This document shows, one piece after another, positions 17,981 through 25,761 of a stretch of DNA of 64,000 nt (positions are counted from its first letter, which is position 1; each line of letters begins with the position of its first letter). Below the pieces are notes generated by a model. That model saw only the letters and a list, made by a program, of their open reading frames with translations, made no database searches and was not told the origin of the DNA. Source of the DNA: Treponema sp. UBA7590 (lineage in GTDB: Bacteria > Spirochaetota > Spirochaetia > Treponematales > Treponemataceae); NCBI GenBank assembly GCA_002478955.1, contig DLKK01000084.1, positions 1 through 64,000 on the forward strand, given 5' to 3'. A program made the position numbers and the translations under genes.

Positions 17981-18582
17981 TAGTTCTCCGTTGTCAAAGC
18001 CGCCAAGTCTGAATCTTCGTATTTGTTGTGTCCTTTTTGTTTTTTTTTGAATTTCCAGCATTTTATCGCCTGCGAAAGCGTTTTGTCTTTGTTTGCGGCA
18101 AAAAAGTCGCGGATGTACGTGTTGTATTCAAACTGCTTTTCAATTTCGCCTTTGCCATTCATCTTTTTTTCTTTCAAAATCTGATGATAAGCGGCGATTG
18201 CGTCTGCATAAGTTTTTCCAGCGTTCGACTTTAGCCATTTTTGAAAAGCCACGTTGAACGAAAAACTTTTTCCAATCTGTTCCTTGAAAAATTCACGATG
18301 TTTTTCGCTGCAAACAAAATTTTCTTCTATTATGTTATTCGGTTTTATTTCACTGGAAGTTGCTTTGCCAGCAGATTGAGATTTTCGTGTTTCGTGGTTG
18401 ATACGAGTTCTTTTTCTGGTTTCCAAGAAAATTGCAATCCGTTCGGAAAGTTCAGTTTTGCTTCCGGTCGTCTGCAAATTGTTTTTGCGGCAGAATTCCA
18501 CCAATTCTTCTTTTAAATAATAATATTGCCTAAAAATTTCCACATTCAATTCCAAATTCAAATCCGGGCGTTCTTCAATCAT
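17980..18582 (-). CDS. SAP-domain / DUF6434 protein
   Basis: This 200-residue basic protein has an N-terminal SAP-like helix pair (YYYLKEELVEFCRKNNLQTTG, then SKTELSERIAIFLE), which binds nucleic acid in other proteins. A C-terminal DUF6434-type domain follows, with FSFNVAFQKWLKSNAGKTY and a second related segment FEYNTYIRDFFAANKDKTL. The two segments look like an internal duplication of one helical motif (aromatic-N-hydrophobic, R/Q-x-F/W, then G/D-K-T). GGACGGAAAG precedes ATG. It is the first gene of the cassette that continues into the Cys-rich and DUF3781 genes. Function unknown. Confidence 0.7.
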   Translation of the reverse strand: MIEERPDLNLELNVEIFRQYYYLKEELVEFCRKNNLQTTGSKTELSERIAIFLETRKRTRINHETRKSQSAGKATSSEIKPNNIIEENFVCSEKHREFFKEQIGKSFSFNVAFQKWLKSNAGKTYADAIAAYHQILKEKKMNGKGEIEKQFEYNTYIRDFFAANKDKTLSQAIKCWKFKKKQKGHNKYEDSDLAALTTEN

Positions 18583-18625
18583 CTTTCCGTCCTTTTCAAC
18601 TCTTCTATTTTAATCTTTTTTCTAT

Positions 18626-18631
18626 TATAAT
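18626..18631 (+). promoter_or_regulatory. -10 element of ettA, probable leaderless start
   Basis: A perfect TATAAT is followed by 7 bases and then the ettA ATG at 18639. No Shine-Dalgarno site is present. Confidence 0.6.
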
Positions 18632-18638
18632 ACATTTT

Positions 18639-20375
18639 ATGGCTAAAACATTTGACGATAAAAAAATTATTTACACGATGGATCGTGTTACTCGCGCTTA
18701 CGGAACAAAAGTTGTTTTAAAAGACGTAAGCATTTCTTATTATTATGGCGCAAAAATCGGCGTTATCGGCGCAAATGGCTCTGGTAAATCTTCACTTTTT
18801 AAAATTCTTGCTGGTGTTGACAAAGATTTTTCCGGCGAAACAAAATTAGCTCCAGGATACACAATCGGTTACCTTGAACAGGAACCACAATTAACTCCAG
18901 GAAAAACAGTTCTTGAAACTGTAAAAGAAGGCGTAAAAGAAATCACTGCACTTCTGGAAGAATTTGACAAAATCAACGAAGCGTTTGGCGACCCGGACGC
19001 AGATATAAACAAACTTTGCGCACGCCAAGGCGAAGTCCAGGAAAAACTTGATGCTTTGGACGCATGGAATTTGGATAACAACCTTGAACTTGCAATGGAT
19101 GCTTTGCGCTGCCCGCCGCCGGATCAAATTGTAGATGTGCTTTCCGGTGGTGAACGCAGACGTGTTGCTCTTTGCCGGCTTTTGCTGCAAAAACCAGACA
19201 TTTTACTTCTTGATGAACCGACAAACCATCTGGATGCAGAAACCGTCGCTTGGCTTGAAAAACATCTTCATGATTATCCAGGAACAGTAATTGCCGTAAC
19301 CCACGACCGTTATTTTCTTGATGAAGTTGCCGGCTGGATTCTTGAACTTGACCGTGGCGAAGGTTATCCTTTCAAGGGAAATTACACAAGCTGGCTTGAA
19401 CAAAAAAATGCCCGTCTTGCACAGGAAAACAAAAACGAAACAGCACGTCAAAAAGAAATCCAACGCGAGTTGGACTGGATTCACATGGGCGCAAAAGGTC
19501 GGCAGGCAAAACACAAGGAACACATTTCGCGTTACAACGAACTTATGGCTCAGGAATCAAAAGCCCAGCTGAAAGATACACAAATTTCAATTCCAGCAGG
19601 ACCTCGACTTGGAAACCAGGTAATAGATTTAGAAAATCTTACAAAAGCCTATGGCGACAAACTTCTTTTTGACAAGCTGAATGTTCATATTCCAGCAGGA
19701 GCAATTGTTGGAATCGTAGGCCCAAACGGCGCTGGAAAAACAACGCTCTTCAAATTGATTGCTGATGCGGCAGGACTTCCAAACGGTGAAAAACCAGACA
19801 GCGGCGAAGTAAAAATCGGTTCAACAGTAAAACTTGTGTATGTTGACCAGATGAGAAGCGGGCTTGATCCGAACAAAACCGTCTACGAAACACTCGGTGG
19901 CGGCGCAGACATGATAAAGCTCGGCGCAGTTGACGAAAAAGGCCGACCAATGGAAGGTGGCGTTCGGGAAGTAAATGCTCACGCATACTGCGGCTGGTTC
20001 AATTTCGCAGGACCAGACCAAAACAAAAAAGTCAGCGTGCTTTCCGGCGGTGAAAAAAACCGCCTGAACCTTGGAATGATGTTAAAAGAAGCTGGAAATG
20101 TATTGCTTTTTGACGAACCGACAAATGATTTGGATGTTCAGACAGTCCGCGCACTGGAAGAAGCCTTGGAAGACTTTGCCGGTTGCGCTTTGGTTGTAAG
20201 TCACGACCGATGGTTCCTGGATCGAATCTGCACCCACATTTTGGCATTTGAAAACAACTCCGAAGTACGATTCTTTGAAGGCAACTGGTCAGAATACGCA
20301 GAATGGAAAAAGGAACAGTTCGGCGAAGACGCAAGCGTTCCAAAACGAACCGTTTACAGAAAACTTTCAAGATAA
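18639..20375 (+). CDS. ettA: Energy-dependent translational throttle protein EttA (ABC-F ATPase)
   Basis: This 578-residue soluble ABC-F protein has two nucleotide-binding domains. The first carries GANGSGKSS and LSGGERRRVALCRLLL with DEPTNHLD; the second GPNGAGKTT, LSGGEKNRLNLGMML and DEPTNDLD. Between them lies the charged P-site tRNA-interaction linker (LAQENKNETARQKEIQREL). An arm insertion between Walker A and the signature of domain 1 is present, as in EttA. EttA binds the ribosomal E site and gates the first peptide bond according to ATP level. It is monocistronic and ends in a strong terminator. Confidence 0.95.
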   Translation: MAKTFDDKKIIYTMDRVTRAYGTKVVLKDVSISYYYGAKIGVIGANGSGKSSLFKILAGVDKDFSGETKLAPGYTIGYLEQEPQLTPGKTVLETVKEGVKEITALLEEFDKINEAFGDPDADINKLCARQGEVQEKLDALDAWNLDNNLELAMDALRCPPPDQIVDVLSGGERRRVALCRLLLQKPDILLLDEPTNHLDAETVAWLEKHLHDYPGTVIAVTHDRYFLDEVAGWILELDRGEGYPFKGNYTSWLEQKNARLAQENKNETARQKEIQRELDWIHMGAKGRQAKHKEHISRYNELMAQESKAQLKDTQISIPAGPRLGNQVIDLENLTKAYGDKLLFDKLNVHIPAGAIVGIVGPNGAGKTTLFKLIADAAGLPNGEKPDSGEVKIGSTVKLVYVDQMRSGLDPNKTVYETLGGGADMIKLGAVDEKGRPMEGGVREVNAHAYCGWFNFAGPDQNKKVSVLSGGEKNRLNLGMMLKEAGNVLLFDEPTNDLDVQTVRALEEALEDFAGCALVVSHDRWFLDRICTHILAFENNSEVRFFEGNWSEYAEWKKEQFGEDASVPKRTVYRKLSR

Positions 20376-20394
20376 AATAAAAAATTGTTCTGAT

Positions 20395-20438
20395 AAAAAA
20401 AGCATCTGCAGGAAAAATCCATACAGATGCTTTTTTTT
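20395..20438. terminator. Bidirectional intrinsic terminator
   Basis: A GC-containing stem AGCATCTG / CAGATGCT with a 14-16 base loop is flanked by A6 on the left and T8 on the right. It can terminate both ettA (plus) and the convergent large lipoprotein gene (minus). Confidence 0.85.
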
Positions 20439-20447
20439 GCATTTTTG

Positions 20448-22955
20448 TTAGAACGTGTAAATTGCACTAAGCTTTTTGGTAACTTCCAAAGGATTATATT
20501 CATTGGTAACAGTGCTTACAACACCGTTTTCCACAGAAGTTCCACGAACGGCACTGTAATAAAGACGGTCTGCACCAACAGAATAAGAAATAACCTCCAA
20601 CCTTTCACTGTTTGGAACATTTTTAAACATATTCACATAAGCGCCATCTGCAAAGTTTACCTTGTAAATCTGATGGTAGCCAGTTTCATCGCCACTTGAA
20701 TTTAACAAAGAATACTTCATATACAAAGCACCATTATCTTCAATAGTCTGAGACACTTTTCCAGATGGAAGATTTACTTCGTTAAAGTCATTGATTAAAC
20801 AACCATCCGAATCTGTGATTTGAACAAAATAGAAATATTTATCGTCAGAACCCCAAGAAGAGCTTGTATTTGTATAACGCGCCCACAAAGAACCGTCAGA
20901 ATTTACTGTGTAGTCATTTAATGAAGAATATGAAACAGATTGCTTTGTTTGCTTATAAGCTGGTTCGTCTGTACCTTTGACAAAGAACAAATCTGTAAAA
21001 TTCTTGGCAGGAACATATTTATTTCCATTCCAGTTATCCGAAAAAGCATCTCCAAAACAAAACAGTCGGTCTTCATTTTCCGCAATCCATTCTAAAGCAG
21101 CTTCATCTGTCAAATCAGAATATAAAGCTCCATAAGTTTCATCATCTTTAAAAGTGTCAAGTCTGAATTCTTTTTCGCCATGTGTGTAACATTTTAAAAA
21201 AGCATCTTTTAAAATTGCAGAATAATCTATAGAACCGTCCGATTTTTTGAAATTATTTTCTACAGACAAAAAGCCACTTCTTTCTTGTGTTGTTAATACA
21301 GGAATATGTCCATTATCTAAATAATAATCTCCATTTTTTCTAAAATACTCTGAACCTTTTACTTCCGTGGCACTATTTATAGGCTCATCACTATTACAAA
21401 GCAATGTGTCAGAATCTTTTACATAAAGAACATCCGACAAAAAGTTATATTTATCACCATATTTACTTACATAATTCTTAGTATAACCATAATATCCATG
21501 GCTAGAATCAAAAACGTCATAAAGCAGACTCCGAAGCTTAAATGTATCAAGAGCTTTTATTGCCTCTGCATTTTTCAAACCTTTTGTTGCAGTATAAATA
21601 TCTTCATAGCCTTCAATATTTTTAAATACATCAAATCTAATATCAACATCATCAACAGAAAGACGTGTATAATTCAAAGAATTATTAGAAGCCCAATATT
21701 CTATTATATATTTAACAACATTTTCAGGAATTAAGATGCCATTATCAATAAATTTTAATATTATTTCTTCATCATTTTTCCTATAAGAGTCTCCTGTTTT
21801 CCAATTCGTAACATGAGTATAACCACTTGAAGAAAAATAATCAGACGCATTTATCCTTGAAAATGTAGCCTTTCCCATTAATTCCCCAATCTCAAAAGAA
21901 TCCCCACTTCTTTCCGCTTTGTACAATCCTTTGTTCCTGATTACATAATACATAGCCTCGTTTACTTCATCGTAAACCCAACTGTACAATTCTGTCCCCT
22001 CAGAAGAATAATAAATGTTAGAAAAACTGTTCGGGTCATCTACAGGAATCGCTCTTAAAAATGCTGCAGAAGAACCGGAACTATACCTTGAGCCTTGTAC
22101 AAAAATAATTTTTCCATCTTTTGTAATCTTGAATGAACTGTAATTTGTTCCAGAAACAGAAGCTGTAAGTTCTGTAATTTCGTTTGTTTTTGGGTCAAAC
22201 TTGTAAACTACGCTCATATCGCCAGAAGAATTCCATTTTCTTGCCATGTAATAAAGGTTTCCGGCTGCATCGAACATAACGCCTTTGTCAGTTTCCAAAC
22301 TCAAGTAATTTTGATAAGAATCCCAAGAATTTTCTGAATCTGAATCATTAATTTTCAAAATATCCGCAATCGTGTTGTCTTCGTGAATACAAATAAGTTG
22401 ACCTAAAGTCTTAAAAACTCGTTCCGAATAACCAGTCTGATTTCCGTTTTCATCAACTGTGACTTTTTCATCATAAAAATTACTTTGACCATTCAGAACC
22501 ATAAAAACATCATTTAAATCTTCCAGGGGAGATTTATAAATCGCTATTACATCAGCAAAATTCGCATTGTCCGCCAAAGTAAGCGCAGACTCAAATTTTC
22601 CGTCCTCAAGAATCTTTAAAAGCGGCGAATCGTCAACCGAAGAATTTGCTGTTGCAGCTCGCGAATTAATGCTGTATGCCGCCCTGCCAGAATTTTCCTT
22701 GTCTACCGCCGCAATTGCCTTTGCATTAGAAAAATCAAACTTCAAACCGCTTTTTACAACCTGCGAAGTTGTATGTGAACCAGAAGTTCCTCCACCGGTT
22801 GTTGTACCGCCTGTTGTTGTGCCACCAGAACTTCCGCCAGAAGTGCTGCCAGAATTTTCTCCAGAATCTGAATCAGAACCATTTGAGCAGGCAGAAAGCC
22901 CCAAAAAGAATGCAATTGAACAGACAACCGCAAAAACTTTTAAACTCTTTTTCAT
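20448..22955 (-). CDS. Large treponemal-type lipoprotein, function unknown
   Basis: This 835-residue exported protein has a lipoprotein signal peptide ending in LGLSAC, with Cys23 as the lipidation site. Residues 24-64 are a Gly/Ser/Thr linker with GGTTT repeats. The rest is beta-rich, with short strands such as GKIIFVQG, NLYYMARKW and LYYSAVRGT suggesting a propeller-like fold. No enzyme motif is recognised. GGGAG precedes the ATG. A leftward promoter 85-113 bases upstream contains the same operator palindrome that controls mod-res. It ends at the terminator shared with ettA. Confidence 0.8.
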   Translation of the reverse strand: MKKSLKVFAVVCSIAFFLGLSACSNGSDSDSGENSGSTSGGSSGGTTTGGTTTGGGTSGSHTTSQVVKSGLKFDFSNAKAIAAVDKENSGRAAYSINSRAATANSSVDDSPLLKILEDGKFESALTLADNANFADVIAIYKSPLEDLNDVFMVLNGQSNFYDEKVTVDENGNQTGYSERVFKTLGQLICIHEDNTIADILKINDSDSENSWDSYQNYLSLETDKGVMFDAAGNLYYMARKWNSSGDMSVVYKFDPKTNEITELTASVSGTNYSSFKITKDGKIIFVQGSRYSSGSSAAFLRAIPVDDPNSFSNIYYSSEGTELYSWVYDEVNEAMYYVIRNKGLYKAERSGDSFEIGELMGKATFSRINASDYFSSSGYTHVTNWKTGDSYRKNDEEIILKFIDNGILIPENVVKYIIEYWASNNSLNYTRLSVDDVDIRFDVFKNIEGYEDIYTATKGLKNAEAIKALDTFKLRSLLYDVFDSSHGYYGYTKNYVSKYGDKYNFLSDVLYVKDSDTLLCNSDEPINSATEVKGSEYFRKNGDYYLDNGHIPVLTTQERSGFLSVENNFKKSDGSIDYSAILKDAFLKCYTHGEKEFRLDTFKDDETYGALYSDLTDEAALEWIAENEDRLFCFGDAFSDNWNGNKYVPAKNFTDLFFVKGTDEPAYKQTKQSVSYSSLNDYTVNSDGSLWARYTNTSSSWGSDDKYFYFVQITDSDGCLINDFNEVNLPSGKVSQTIEDNGALYMKYSLLNSSGDETGYHQIYKVNFADGAYVNMFKNVPNSERLEVISYSVGADRLYYSAVRGTSVENGVVSTVTNEYNPLEVTKKLSAIYTF

Positions 22956-23039
22956 AAAAATCTCCCATAGATTAAATAAACAAAGCGCACCGATATATTT
23001 TAAAATGCGTTTTCTGGTAAAATAATACTATTTAAATAC

Positions 23040-23068
23040 ATTTTAGTAAAATTTTACTTATTTAACAA
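23040..23068 (-). promoter_or_regulatory. Leftward promoter with operator palindrome, upstream of the large lipoprotein
   Basis: On the minus strand TTGTTA and TAAAAT are separated by 17 bases. The spacer holds almost the whole perfect palindrome AGTAAAATTTTACT (23045-23058). A weaker related site TGGTA...TACTA lies at 23015-23030. Binding of an XRE dimer here would block this promoter. Confidence 0.65.
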
Positions 23069-23097
23069 CTTTGAGGGAATTTTTGTAAAATATTGGA

Positions 23098-23121
23098 ATG
23101 TTTTTGGAAAAACTTAGATAA
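23098..23121 (+). pseudogene. Decayed XRE regulator start, 7-codon remnant acting as a possible leader ORF
   Basis: ATG 23098 lies 6 bases after a TAAAAT box, exactly as in the intact XRE gene. It encodes MFLEKLR and then TAA. The stop is 3 bases before the ATG of the small toxin-like ORF, so translation of the remnant could feed into it. Confidence 0.55.
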
Positions 23122-23124
23122 ATT

Positions 23125-23226
23125 ATGAAAATTACAGACAGAATCGTTGCAGTTGTTGCTTGTGTAGCAACTGTAATCTGCACAGTTATAGCAGTGCTTT
23201 CTTATCTTAAAAATAAAGACGAGTAA
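23125..23226 (+). CDS. Type I toxin-like small hydrophobic peptide (33 aa)
   Basis: The peptide begins MKITDRIVAVVACVATV, has one membrane helix of about 20 residues and ends in a charged tail YLKNKDE. This is the layout of Fst/TxpA/putative holin-like toxins of type I toxin-antitoxin loci, which depolarise the membrane. The DNA after the stop has the features of such loci: a hairpin TAAAGCCG...CGGCTTTA and a convergent promoter for an antisense RNA. No good ribosome site is visible; translation may be coupled to the remnant ORF just upstream. It is not a standard annotated length, so gene finders would miss it. Confidence 0.65.
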   Translation: MKITDRIVAVVACVATVICTVIAVLSYLKNKDE

Positions 23227-23227
23227 A

Positions 23228-23313
23228 AAGTAAAGCCGCCCTTTCGTTTCACCACACTGGACGGCTTTATCGCTATATGTGGAGACGACCGACAGAGAAT
23301 CGGGCATTTCCTT
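23228..23313 (-). ncRNA. Predicted antisense antitoxin RNA of the type I locus
   Basis: A minus-strand promoter points toward the 3' end of the toxin gene. The transcript, about 85 bases from around 23313, would contain the CCGA/TCGG stem. It would end at the hairpin 23231-23269, which is followed on this strand by TACTTTTTACT. The 3' end would overlap the toxin mRNA tail, as in fst- and txpA-type systems. Confidence 0.5.
23231..23269. terminator. Hairpin between toxin ORF and antisense promoter
   Basis: TAAAGCCGCCC pairs with GGACGGCTTTA with a single mismatch and a 17-base loop. It is followed by a T-rich run on the minus strand and a weaker one on the plus strand. Confidence 0.65.
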
Positions 23314-23319
23314 TCTTTT

Positions 23320-23348
23320 AAATTACCATATAAAAGTAATTTCGTCAA
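23320..23348 (-). promoter_or_regulatory. Promoter of the predicted antitoxin RNA
   Basis: On the minus strand TTGACG is followed after exactly 17 bases by TAATTT, with no protein-coding gene to serve in that direction before the toxin. Confidence 0.6.
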
Positions 23349-23373
23349 ATTTTCATCTGAGGGAAAGTTTCCC

Positions 23374-25632
23374 TTAACTCAAAACCTCTTCCAGAACTTG
23401 CCAATTTGGTCTTGCAATTTTATCTGAATATTCATCTGTACAAATACAAAGAATTCCAGCGTTATCTTTTCTTACAAATCCGCCAAAAAGATTTCTTCCA
23501 TCTTCTTGCGAAATTTTTACATATTGCTTTAAAGCTTCAAATTTCTTTGCTGAAAACAAATCAATATCCATGCTATTTCCGTCTTTATCTTCGCCGCCTT
23601 TTGTTTCTATAACCCAAATTCCTTTTTCTGTTCCAAGAACATAATCTGGATAAAAAGCTCTTTGTTTTCCATTATTATCTTCATATATTACCGAATAATA
23701 ATTCTCTCCTTTGTCACCATTTTTGTAGAACCATCTTACAAAATCAGATTGTTCGCAGAATCTTTCAAATGCTTTTTCGCCGGAAGAACGATATTCAGCA
23801 GACTCCAGATAATTTGAATAAACATTCTTTGAGTAAATCCTTTGCGACATTTCAGAAGAATCGTATGTGAAAAAATATTCTCTCGGAAATTTGAATGTTC
23901 TCTTTACAACAGCCCCGGAATTCAAGCCCAAACTCTCCTGACAAATCTGTTCGGTCATAGCCAATTTAAAATCTTCACGCAATTTTTCAATATTGTTGAT
24001 TACAAACGCATACAACGAACGAATTCCTAAATTCAAAAGTTTTTTGCCTCTAAAGCCAAATTTTTCTTTACAAAACAAACGCCGAACAATCGCATTTACT
24101 TTTTCGTATGTCAAACTAATATCGCTGCTAAGTCTTCCAATCTGATGATGATATTCCCGCCCATGAATATGTGTATTCAGAGGAACCTTAAAATCTACCT
24201 GCTGTAGTTTATCAGTTTGTGCAGACAAATGAATTTTTCCATATTTTGTTGAATTTGTTATAAAATCTTCAAAAACATAACCGTTTATTTCCAGAAGATT
24301 TTTATTTTTTTCAAAATTTTCACCCAATTCATATTTTTGCCTAAAATGCTCAACAATTGATTTTATTGCTTTTTTAGGATCATTTTCATCTTCAATATCT
24401 GGACGTTGCTCCGAGACCAGTTCAATATCTTTAAATTCCTCTTTTAAATGAATCAACGAGGCATCTAATGCACCTTTTCCAAGCTGAGTTTTTGCACCTT
24501 CAACAAATTTTTCATCAAATGTAAACAAATAGCAACTATCCAACACATCATCATTATAATGTTTTGCTTCTGGCATACGACGAATACGCCCAAAAGTCTG
24601 AATTTCAAAAGATTCGCCCATATTATCGCGAAGTTTTACAAGAATTTGCGCACGCGGACAATCCCAACCAGTCGCAACCGCCATCTTAAAAACCATCGCA
24701 ACTGACGCAGCGGAATTTTGTTCAATTCCTTCGAGATTTTCATGCATCGAAATTCCTCTCCCGCCAGATTTCTTGTTTTTTTCACTCATCCAGATTGCAA
24801 GATTTCCATTTTCAACCGTAATTTTTTTATTTTCAAACCATTCCAAAACAGAATCAAACAATAAATCTGAACTATTCGGCATTTGAACAAGAATAAGCGG
24901 ATTTACCTGCACGCCTCGTTCCAAAAATTTCAAACGCAATTCACGCTGTTTTTCCAACGCTTTTTCAAGCAAAAACGAAACTTGATTTTCTGAAACTATT
25001 TTTCCATCAAATTTTCCAAAACCTTCATTAATCACAAGAAGTTTTTTTATAAGCCCCTGCTCAATGACCGAACTTTCCGGAATTTCAATAATTTCCGCAG
25101 ATTTATCAAAACCTTTCGGCGTTGCGCTCGCCCTAATAATTGCAGACGCTTTAAAAAGCTCAACAATCTCTTTGGTTTTCAGCGTATCATTTGAATGACT
25201 TTCATCAATAATTAACTTAAAATTCAATCCAGCATCCAATGCGTTTTGAACAAATTCATCAAAATTTGTGTTTTCACTTTCTTTTCGCGCATTATTTTTG
25301 CTTTTATTCAAGAGTTCCCTGTTTATAAAACAACAGTCGCCTTCTGCAAAACCGCTCGTCATAACATCCGCAAGAAGTTTTGTGTGCGAATTATGAATAT
25401 ACAAATCCATTTTCCGCTTACTTTGCTCCTCAAGATTTCCTTTTCCAGGCGTAAACCATACAAAAACAGTTTTTGAATAAAATTTCAAATATTCCGCCAT
25501 AAAATGCGTAAGAATAATCGTTTTTCCGCTTCCAGTACAACTTTTTAAAATAATATTTTGATTTCCCTTTTCAACCGCTTCCAGTAATTTTCGAACAGCC
25601 TCATTTTGAAAAGGCAACAATTCAATATTCAT
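23374..25632 (-). CDS. Type III restriction enzyme, Res subunit (helicase-nuclease)
   Basis: A 752-residue superfamily 2 translocase with Walker A SCTGSGKT at about residue 31, Walker B/motif II DESH at about 142, ASATPKG as motif III and a motif VI region QTFGRIRRMPE. The C-terminal PD-(D/E)xK nuclease is visible as FYPDYVLG...WVIETKGG at about residues 665-677. Res needs the Mod subunit to recognise DNA and cuts when two unmethylated sites face each other. AGAGGAAAAAGT precedes ATG. It is the second gene of a mod-res operon, 129 bases after mod. Confidence 0.93.
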   Translation of the reverse strand: MNIELLPFQNEAVRKLLEAVEKGNQNIILKSCTGSGKTIILTHFMAEYLKFYSKTVFVWFTPGKGNLEEQSKRKMDLYIHNSHTKLLADVMTSGFAEGDCCFINRELLNKSKNNARKESENTNFDEFVQNALDAGLNFKLIIDESHSNDTLKTKEIVELFKASAIIRASATPKGFDKSAEIIEIPESSVIEQGLIKKLLVINEGFGKFDGKIVSENQVSFLLEKALEKQRELRLKFLERGVQVNPLILVQMPNSSDLLFDSVLEWFENKKITVENGNLAIWMSEKNKKSGGRGISMHENLEGIEQNSAASVAMVFKMAVATGWDCPRAQILVKLRDNMGESFEIQTFGRIRRMPEAKHYNDDVLDSCYLFTFDEKFVEGAKTQLGKGALDASLIHLKEEFKDIELVSEQRPDIEDENDPKKAIKSIVEHFRQKYELGENFEKNKNLLEINGYVFEDFITNSTKYGKIHLSAQTDKLQQVDFKVPLNTHIHGREYHHQIGRLSSDISLTYEKVNAIVRRLFCKEKFGFRGKKLLNLGIRSLYAFVINNIEKLREDFKLAMTEQICQESLGLNSGAVVKRTFKFPREYFFTYDSSEMSQRIYSKNVYSNYLESAEYRSSGEKAFERFCEQSDFVRWFYKNGDKGENYYSVIYEDNNGKQRAFYPDYVLGTEKGIWVIETKGGEDKDGNSMDIDLFSAKKFEALKQYVKISQEDGRNLFGGFVRKDNAGILCICTDEYSDKIARPNWQVLEEVLS

Positions 25633-25648
25633 ACTTTTTCCTCTTTTT

Positions 25649-25759
25649 GGGCAGTCCGGCGAACAAGTCGCCGTCGGGCTATGCGCACTTACGCTACCGC
25701 TTCATTCGTCGCAGTAAACTGCTCCGAACGCCTTCGGCGGTACTACTATCCCTACTGCA
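25649..25759. repeat. GC-rich repeat-like insert between mod and res
   Basis: About 110 bases of roughly 60 percent G+C sit in a region near 35 percent G+C. The ends carry short inverted GCAGT/ACTGC, and internal stems such as CGCCTTCGGCG are present. It fills almost the entire gap between the mod stop and the res ribosome site. It contains no gene. It looks like a dispersed palindromic element, although no second copy of this type occurs in the window. Confidence 0.5.
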
Positions 25760-25761
25760 TT

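Larger units (their letters stand above)
23013..23138 (+). repeat. Copy 1 of the XRE promoter/operator repeat, running into an XRE 5' remnant
   Basis: From 23013 the sequence matches 27514 onwards: about 57 of 65 positions are identical without gaps across the operator region. Similarity continues through the -10 box and the first codons of the XRE gene at about 69 percent. The duplicated start reads MFLEKLR and then stops (TAA 23119), against MTFAENLRE in the intact gene. It lies 4.5 kb from copy 2 in the same orientation. Confidence 0.85.

Noticed and set aside
22780..22870. Possible phase-variable repeat tract in the large lipoprotein
   Set aside because: Only two imperfect 15-base units encode the GGTTT linker; unit length is a multiple of three, so slippage would not switch the frame.
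23062..23307. 81-residue open frame on the minus strand across the toxin locus
   Set aside because: It is antisense to the small hydrophobic ORF, has no ribosome site, and its codons follow the hairpin structure. The region is better explained by the type I toxin and its antisense RNA.
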